Shown one piece after another: positions 57,938 through 64,000 of a stretch of 64,000 bases of DNA. This DNA comes from Trichomonas vaginalis G3. Lineage: Eukaryota; Parabasalia; Trichomonadida; Trichomonadidae. Position numbers and translations under genes: made by a program. The first letter of the stretch is position 1. Every line of letters begins with the position of its first letter. The stretch spans positions 434,001 to 498,000 of the forward strand of contig NC_067205.1 of the NCBI RefSeq assembly GCF_026262505.1. The letters are read 5' to 3'. Under the pieces are notes generated by a model. It worked only from the letters and a program-made list of their open reading frames with translations. It had not been told where the DNA came from and did not search any database.

Positions 57938-57947
57938 TTTTGTTTGT

Positions 57948-58671
57948 AAACTATTACTTTCTTTTTGAAAATTATAACCACTTGGAAATTTATATATCTA
58001 GAATTATAATATGATATAAGGAATACACAATTGCTATTACATATATATTTTAGAAGTAATATTATACAATGAGTTTTGTTAACAAACGTTTACTCTGTAA
58101 TATTTTGGGATATTTTTTTTGTAAAAAGTTTGACAATTATAGGTAACTACATCACACATCTGACAAAAATGATAATTAAAGCAGTTATTTTTGTATACAT
58201 TTAGATTTTGTCATTTGAGTGAATAATATAATGAAGAGATAGGTATAAAATAGGAGAGCCCAATCAACATCATAGATCTAGAATCGACTGGAACTAAAAA
58301 CAGGTCGCCATTATAAAGATAAATAATGCTGACAATATATTCTCAACAGTTAATACGAAATATGATCCAAATTTCTTAAATTGCTGACGGTGTTTCGGTA
58401 TTCCAAATCTGAGCCGATTTCTTGTTTGATTGTACAAGAATCACGAAATAACTCGGAAATTAGGTTCCAACCGAAAATCAAATTGAAAATATTTCAGAAG
58501 TATCACAAATTTCTGCCAACAATTTGGATTTGAATATCTTATCTTTACAAAATTGATAACCCAATACTGCCATATCGGAAGCTTATTGTTTATCTATTAA
58601 GTACTATTATATTTATCAAAAAAATTTGTAATGATTTGAAATCTAAAAAATTACAATTTAGGTTTATTAAA
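57948..58671. other. gene-free stretch between convergent genes
   Basis: About 720 bases, AT-rich. No ORF with recognisable content. Confidence 0.45.
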
Positions 58672-59583
58672 CTAGTTGCCTTGTTGTTGGAAGTTTATAA
58701 GGAAGTTATCCAACTCGTTCGATTTGGGCTGCTCGACAGCATTTAATGCCATACCTTGTTGATCGTTCATGGGAACCATAACCTGACCTTGTACTTGAGG
58801 TTGCTGATAAACGTATGTATGAATAACCTGAATAACAGGCATAGAGTATCTGTGCTGGAACTGCATATTTGCAATCTTTGGCTGCTGCAATTGAAGGGCG
58901 CCAGAATCCATAGCACGATTTTGCATCATTGATGGGAATGCAACGTGATATGATTCCTGGTTTGGTGAATTTTCTTTACTTATCTGAGAATAACGGTAAC
59001 GGCATTGAACATCTGAGCGATTACCCATAAATTCTGCTATCTTTGTCCATGAATGATCTCCAAAGCGGGCAACTAAGTTAAGAAGTAATTGATCTTCATT
59101 CTGTTCCCAAGTTTCTTTACAAATTCTTGGATTCAAGCAACGTGTCCAACGTTGAGTACACTGTGCACGACTGCGATTATTACCGACAAATTTTGAAATG
59201 AGGGCCCAATTATCAATTCCGAATCGATAAATAGCTGCAAGTAATCGATTATCTTCATAGGTTGACCATTTCTGCATTTTACGGCGATTCTTTCCGTCAG
59301 GATCATCTGGAAGTTCTTGGCTCTTTATTGGTTGATCTGGAATTTCAATTACATCACGAATTTTATCAATTGCAGTTGAGCTTCCTGTTATTTTTATAAA
59401 CCTATCGCGTGCTGTATCATATGTAATCCTTTTCTGAATGTAATCTTTCATAATAGCGATCAAGTCATTTCGGGCTTCAATGTTAATTCCTGGCACCTGA
59501 CGATCTATTAGAGGAATACTATATTCGAAGAGTGGTTTTTCTGTAAATGGTGCTAAACTGGACTCGAAATGAACATGCGCCAT
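58672..59583 (-). CDS. R2R3-type Myb transcription factor
   Basis: A 303-residue protein with two Myb repeats: R2 at about residues 106-151 (KWSTYEDNRLLAAIYRFG, NWALI, QCTQRWTRCLNP) and R3 at about 157-203 (TWEQNEDQLLLNLVARFG, SWTKIAEF, DVQCRYRYSQ). All helix-capping tryptophans and the third-helix pattern are present, so it should bind a YAACNG-like site. The C-terminal third is Gln/Met-rich (VHTYVYQQPQVQGQVMVPMN) and may activate transcription. Trichomonads use many Myb factors, for example for iron-responsive adhesin-gene control. The gene ends in TAG. Confidence 0.93.
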   Translation of the reverse strand: MAHVHFESSLAPFTEKPLFEYSIPLIDRQVPGINIEARNDLIAIMKDYIQKRITYDTARDRFIKITGSSTAIDKIRDVIEIPDQPIKSQELPDDPDGKNRRKMQKWSTYEDNRLLAAIYRFGIDNWALISKFVGNNRSRAQCTQRWTRCLNPRICKETWEQNEDQLLLNLVARFGDHSWTKIAEFMGNRSDVQCRYRYSQISKENSPNQESYHVAFPSMMQNRAMDSGALQLQQPKIANMQFQHRYSMPVIQVIHTYVYQQPQVQGQVMVPMNDQQGMALNAVEQPKSNELDNFLINFQQQGN

Positions 59584-60164
59584 ATTAAATTAACAACAAA
59601 CTTCTAAAAAAAATTGAGAGGAAATTTACCCTCCATTTCGCAACTAATATTATTTAGCCGTGCATATTCCATGAGTTAATTTTGTATCCTCAGAAATTTA
59701 TGGCGGGAAAATGGAATTCAAAAAATTCTTATCGTTTAAATTATAACGCTATTGAAACAATTAGTATTTACATTTTAATTTTGTTGTTGTCACTTTTGTG
59801 ATTTACGATTTCTAACAGATTTCGAAAATGTTATATAGGAGGTTTTAATTTTCGTTCGTTAGGGACTTATCGATTAGTGACACAATGTTAGCGTATGAAA
59901 TTTAATCATCACGCTTTTGAAAATCAAAATTGATCAATTGTAAAGAAAGAACAAACAACATTGTTATACCCTCAGTTATATGGAATACTGAATGTAATAA
60001 TCTTCTTAATTAGCTATAATTCGTAACCTTTAATTTGATCAAACATTTTTCTGCTAATATTCGAATGATTATGCTGAATAACCTTCGAATAAAGTATTTG
60101 ATTACGGATTTAAGTGGTTAAATAATCTTTTTGTTGATAGAAAACTACAAACAGAATTTTTTTA
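59584..60164. other. intergenic stretch
   Basis: Promoter of the Myb gene and 3' end of the palmitoyltransferase gene; no ORF of note. CTGTTTGTAGTTTTC on the minus strand near 60150 resembles the common 3' motif and lies just after the palmitoyltransferase stop. Confidence 0.4.
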
Positions 60165-60971
60165 TTAATTATCTTGAAACATTTCATCAATATCAGATCT
60201 ACCAGACCATGTAAATCCAGATATTGATGGTCTTGTCGGTAAAACCCAAAATAATATGTTCTTTCCGAATATCTCTTCAAAATTATGCCTTTTCCCGTTA
60301 TCGAAACGAGTTGTATCAATTCCTCCTATCTGTTCCAAAGTTGTAACATTTAAACACACCATTGGAACGTAAGAGCAGGCAAATAAAAATATGAATATGA
60401 TAAAAAGTAAATCTATCATAAATAACATAGCAGCTGCCTTTTGCTCTATTAATTTGAGCATTTTCGCTGCTATAAATAGGTAAACTCCCAAATTCAATAA
60501 TAATAAACTTGAATAAAAACAAAATAGCATAAAAGCTTTCATATTGTATAATGCAATACAGTTTCCTATCAGAGAACAATGATGATCAAATCTAAAATAG
60601 CATTGGTTACAAATTCGACAATGATGAGTACGTTCTGGTTTTGGCAAATTACATTTAAGACATCGCTCGAAGTCATCAAATTCTGGTGGTAGATACGGAA
60701 GAGTTTCTTTCTTGATTCCAAAATCTAGTAAAGCACTTTCAACTGAGCCAGCATCAATCCATGAACTAACAATATAAGACCAAAGCCAAAGAACTGATAA
60801 GATAACCCAAATCGGAAATATTATTTTAAAAACATGCTTTGTTTCTTCTGATTTTTGATAAAGTGGAATGAAAAAGCAAATATTGATGAATACTTGAACA
60901 CCTATAAAAATCAATCCTAGTACGATTCTTGAGAAAATGTTTTCTGCTGTGAGAGCTGCAACTCTCACCAT
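60165..60971 (-). CDS. DHHC-type protein palmitoyltransferase
   Basis: A 268-residue membrane protein. Two N-terminal helices (about 12-34 and 48-70) precede the cysteine-rich domain (CLKCNLPKPERTHHC, RICNQC) with the catalytic DHHCSLIGNC at about 129-138; two more helices follow. This is the standard four-helix zDHHC layout with the DHHC loop facing the cytosol. It attaches palmitate to cysteines of target proteins, usually at Golgi or plasma membrane. The frame opens at 60977 with TTG, but the first ATG is at 60971. All zinc-binding and catalytic residues are seen. Confidence 0.93.
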   Translation of the reverse strand: MVRVAALTAENIFSRIVLGLIFIGVQVFINICFFIPLYQKSEETKHVFKIIFPIWVILSVLWLWSYIVSSWIDAGSVESALLDFGIKKETLPYLPPEFDDFERCLKCNLPKPERTHHCRICNQCYFRFDHHCSLIGNCIALYNMKAFMLFCFYSSLLLLNLGVYLFIAAKMLKLIEQKAAAMLFMIDLLFIIFIFLFACSYVPMVCLNVTTLEQIGGIDTTRFDNGKRHNFEEIFGKNILFWVLPTRPSISGFTWSGRSDIDEMFQDN

Positions 60972-61320
60972 TCCCAAAAAATCTTATTTGAAAAATTTTC
61001 TGCCATAAATTCAATTTCTCCATTTGGCAAATTTGTTAATAATGCATCAGGCAATTAGAAATCGATATTGGCAAATTTGCCAAATTTTTCAAAGAAACTC
61101 AAAATGAAAACTTCGACATAAAATAATGATATTTGAACCTTAGGATTAATACGAAATGAAAAACATTTATAAGACTATTTATCTGTTAAGTATGGTGATA
61201 ATTTTATATTTAAATCAAAATCATATTCGTAAATAAAATGAAACTTTAAAAATGTATTCAATATTTTATTAACCGAAATCAAAACAAAATATATTATAGA
61301 ATAAAACGCATAGGAGAAGA
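60972..61320. other. intergenic stretch
   Basis: About 350 AT-rich bases between the palmitoyltransferase start and the end of the next minus-strand gene. GGCAAATTTG recurs (61025 and 61070), a weak short direct repeat. No gene. Confidence 0.4.
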
Positions 61321-63984
61321 TTAATGAAGATCCTTGATCATTTCATTGATGAAGTTATCAAGTTCTTTTGGTGTTGCATCACTCTGGTCAAGTACAGCGT
61401 AGAAGATAGAAAATGGTCTCTTCTTTGCATCTAAAACCATTTCAAGAGATTTCTTTCCTGAATTTTTGAAGCAAGAAGACAAAATATCAACAGTAGATTT
61501 CTGTCTCTTCAATATCGAAACAGCTGCATAGAAAGAGTCAAAGAATCTCTTGCAAATAGGCACCCAAACAGATACATCAGGTGATTCAGACTTCACGTGT
61601 TTCAATGAGAAAAGAGCTGCTTGTTCAGCAACGTTATATGTAATGGAAGAAGTGAATTGCCTCAAATAAGGAGGGAAGAGACACAAACCTTGCTCGACAT
61701 CTTTAATCTTCTGGCAAACAGAGAAGCAAAGATCTACAACAGGTAAAGGAACATACTGTAAATCGAAACATGGCTGTATAAGATCCAAAATCTTTTTGTT
61801 TTCAGGGAAACTCGATCTGAACAAACTCAAACAACTCTTAAAGAATGGAACATACAAAGTGGAATAACACGATTGAGGAGTAGTGGTGGCCATTGCAACA
61901 AACTGATTGAATAGTTCAACAGTAGCTTCTCTCGTTGGTTTCTTTGATAAATGTTGAATCAATAAAAGTGATAATTCTTTTGCTTCCATAAACGACAAAT
62001 TCTTCTTTGCTTTCATGATGTAATCAATCAAGTTTTGAGGTAATGTGATGGCATTTCCTTCAGTAGTTCTTCTGAGGTATTGGAGAACATGCAAATACAT
62101 CGAGTTCTGTGAATAATACAAGAGTTGTGAAATGAATTTCACATTTGTCAAATTTTGTCCGTTAATTTCTAATAAAAGTAATCCACCAAATGTTGATTGA
62201 TTTCCAACGGCATTTGACATCTTTATGAAGTCATCAGCACCGCTTTCATCACCTTGAACACGATGGCAGACAATGGAAACCAATGCAAGAATCCAAACTT
62301 GGCAAGTGTTGTCAAATTCTGGTTTTTCATCCAACAAAAAGTGACGAATTTCAGCATGAGCAGTTTTAATTAGAGCTTTTTCTTTCCTGTCGTTTAGACA
62401 TGCTGCCAAGAGATGGAGTGCTATTGGTCTCTTCTTTCTAGAGTTCCTTGTAATGTCCAAAATATGGCGGATTATTGCTGTGACCTTCGATTTCATCAAT
62501 GGGAAAATCCAAAACAGATTTTTGAGTTGTGTTGATGACCATTTTTCAATTGGTTCTAGTTTACTGTTGAAATATTGAGGATCAAACTTGATTAATGCAG
62601 TGGCATTCCTTCTTGTTGATCTCGTTGAATTGATTACGAACTCAACGAAATCATCAGAAGTGATGCTTTTGATGTAATCAAGAGCGAAATCAGGCAAACT
62701 ATTGATTGTTTGGTATTTCATTGATAAAATGGCCAAAATCATGTACAAATATCTGCTGTTCTCGAAGATCTTGTTAGTTAAAAGCTTTTCAACAGGGTAA
62801 TAGTACTTGTTGAATGTCATCACTCTGAGGACAGCCAAAACAGCTCTTCCATCTTTCTTTCTCAAAGCGAATTCAAGGAATTTTTCAAGTAAATTATTCG
62901 GTAACAAAGCTCTTGAATAATTACAAGTGTGGACAATAATTGGAAGAGAAAGAACATAATCAGGGATTTCTAGTTTAAGAGCTATAAACGGTGTCAATGT
63001 TGGAAGGTATTTTCTGACATCAGAACTGTCAGGAATTGTCAAAGAATTGAATTCTTTTTCGTCAAAAGCGAAATCTTGGCTTTCGTCAATTGACATGTCT
63101 TCGCTTTCTTCTACATCGATTTGAGCTCTTTTAACTGTATCCAAAGCTTCGGGATGCTCATTGATAATTGGCATGTTTACAGGTGTATCATTATTATTTT
63201 CCAATTGCGTTCTAATGAGATATCTTTCGTTTTCTATACAGATTTTTTCAGCTTGCAAATCACTGATCAAATAATCGTATTTTTTGAGGAAATTTCTGAC
63301 AGTTCTTATTGTGACGAAATCCAAATCTTTCATGGCCAAAATGAACTTCCTGATATCTCTTGCGATATCATCGACTTCGACAAAGTCATCGAGATTCATT
63401 TCCAATCGTTTAGAAGCCATTTCAATGACAGTAATAATTCCAAGTTTCTGACGCTTTGTTCTCACGTATTTTATGCACTCTTTTATGAACTCTTCGAATG
63501 CAATTTTGTCGGCGGACTGGTTATCAAGTAAAACAGTTGCCAATCTAATGCACTCATCAGTGAAAAGTGGACATAAAATAGTGGCAAAATTCGTCAAAAG
63601 TACCAAGTCACTTTTATCTACAGGCATTTCACCCCATTGCACTTTTGACAAGAAAATAAGAGCTGTCAGAGAAGTAGACATAACTTGTCTGTGTCCATGT
63701 TCTGGGTGCTGTGTAATATCACTGTCAACTTTCCTTAGCGGAATGTCATTCTTTATAATTGCCTTAGAAAGAGGACTTGTCAAAGGAAATTCCATTTTGT
63801 AGCCTGTGAATTGTTCGTATTGTGAAACAATGACACCTAACGCGTATCTAGTGAAATACATCGTGTTCTCGATATTCTTCATGTTGCTCGAGAAAACAGC
63901 AAGGATATAGAAAATTCCTTCTAAAACCTTTGGACTGAAATTGAATATACTCATCGCTTCACTAACCATCGTTGCAATGTGCAT
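61321..63984 (-). CDS. large alpha-solenoid protein, possibly incomplete at the right edge
   Basis: An 887-residue helical protein with HEAT-like helix pairs through its length (LALVSIVCHRVQGDESG, ELSLLLIQHLSKKPTREATV). There is one acidic, disordered insert at about 285-320 (VEESEDMSIDESQDFAFDE). I do not recognise the family; a large scaffold or transport-type protein is likely. The ATG at 63984 is the first inside the window, but the frame stays open to the edge (WTLSF before it), so the true start may lie outside. AT-rich sequence with weak TTTTGTTTT follows the stop. Confidence 0.65.
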   Translation of the reverse strand: MHIATMVSEAMSIFNFSPKVLEGIFYILAVFSSNMKNIENTMYFTRYALGVIVSQYEQFTGYKMEFPLTSPLSKAIIKNDIPLRKVDSDITQHPEHGHRQVMSTSLTALIFLSKVQWGEMPVDKSDLVLLTNFATILCPLFTDECIRLATVLLDNQSADKIAFEEFIKECIKYVRTKRQKLGIITVIEMASKRLEMNLDDFVEVDDIARDIRKFILAMKDLDFVTIRTVRNFLKKYDYLISDLQAEKICIENERYLIRTQLENNNDTPVNMPIINEHPEALDTVKRAQIDVEESEDMSIDESQDFAFDEKEFNSLTIPDSSDVRKYLPTLTPFIALKLEIPDYVLSLPIIVHTCNYSRALLPNNLLEKFLEFALRKKDGRAVLAVLRVMTFNKYYYPVEKLLTNKIFENSRYLYMILAILSMKYQTINSLPDFALDYIKSITSDDFVEFVINSTRSTRRNATALIKFDPQYFNSKLEPIEKWSSTQLKNLFWIFPLMKSKVTAIIRHILDITRNSRKKRPIALHLLAACLNDRKEKALIKTAHAEIRHFLLDEKPEFDNTCQVWILALVSIVCHRVQGDESGADDFIKMSNAVGNQSTFGGLLLLEINGQNLTNVKFISQLLYYSQNSMYLHVLQYLRRTTEGNAITLPQNLIDYIMKAKKNLSFMEAKELSLLLIQHLSKKPTREATVELFNQFVAMATTTPQSCYSTLYVPFFKSCLSLFRSSFPENKKILDLIQPCFDLQYVPLPVVDLCFSVCQKIKDVEQGLCLFPPYLRQFTSSITYNVAEQAALFSLKHVKSESPDVSVWVPICKRFFDSFYAAVSILKRQKSTVDILSSCFKNSGKKSLEMVLDAKKRPFSIFYAVLDQSDATPKELDNFINEMIKDLH

Positions 63985-64000
63985 GAAAGATAATGTCCAG

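Overview
The window looks like nuclear DNA of a trichomonad (parabasalid protist; Trichomonas or a close relative). It is AT-rich, gene-dense and without visible introns. Several host genes begin a few bases after a TCATTTTTC-type initiator (2272, 12311, 14434), which matches the trichomonad Inr (TCA+1). The gene content also fits: a BspA-like leucine-rich-repeat surface protein, R2R3 and single-repeat Myb proteins, Rab and RasGEF proteins, a CAMK-like kinase and many armadillo-like solenoids. At least eleven host genes carry TTGTTTGT shortly downstream of the stop codon, a recurring candidate 3'-end signal. The species is not certain from sequence alone.

Layout. 1-31166 is host DNA: a gene fragment at the left edge, a PDI-like thioredoxin, a tRNA-Ala(AGC), an iron-type alcohol dehydrogenase with an in-frame TGA, two armadillo-like proteins, a coiled-coil/LRR pair on a 32-bp divergent promoter, a two-part gene split by an in-frame TAA, a Rab GTPase, a type II DnaJ, an endonuclease/exonuclease/phosphatase-family protein, a 2.6-kb gene-poor stretch holding a TTAA-bounded 1.1-kb repeat, the BspA-like protein, a kinase, a Myb protein, a RasGEF and several unknowns. 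It ends in a 121-bp tandem repeat.

31167-54320 is one Polinton/Maverick element of 23,154 bp. It has about 654-bp terminal inverted repeats, is flanked by a 5-bp direct repeat (ACTTA), and is inserted into the tandem repeat. It encodes a double-jelly-roll-type major capsid protein, an A32-like packaging ATPase, two mutually related minor structural proteins, a further structural candidate, a collagen-like protein followed by a phage-tail-fibre-like protein, a retroviral-type integrase (frameshifted) and a protein-primed-type family B DNA polymerase (several frameshifts). Upstream of the exonuclease domain the polymerase reading carries an OTU-like Cys/His domain. A central accessory region (about 40.5-45.6 kb) holds KilA-N-type genes and small unknown genes separated by copies of a perfect 16-bp palindrome. 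The morphogenesis genes are largely intact while the integrase and polymerase are broken, so this copy probably cannot move by itself unless the breaks are sequence errors.

54321-64000 is host DNA again: a small membrane-protein remnant, a second TTAA-bounded repeat, a short protein that looks like only the end of an alpha-adaptin, an R2R3 Myb factor, a DHHC palmitoyltransferase, and a large solenoid protein that may run off the right edge.

Two N-terminal hydrophobic leaders (near 20556 and 54859) are out of frame by exactly one T in a T-run. Homopolymer errors in the assembly should therefore be considered before calling those genes, or the frameshifted element genes, dead.
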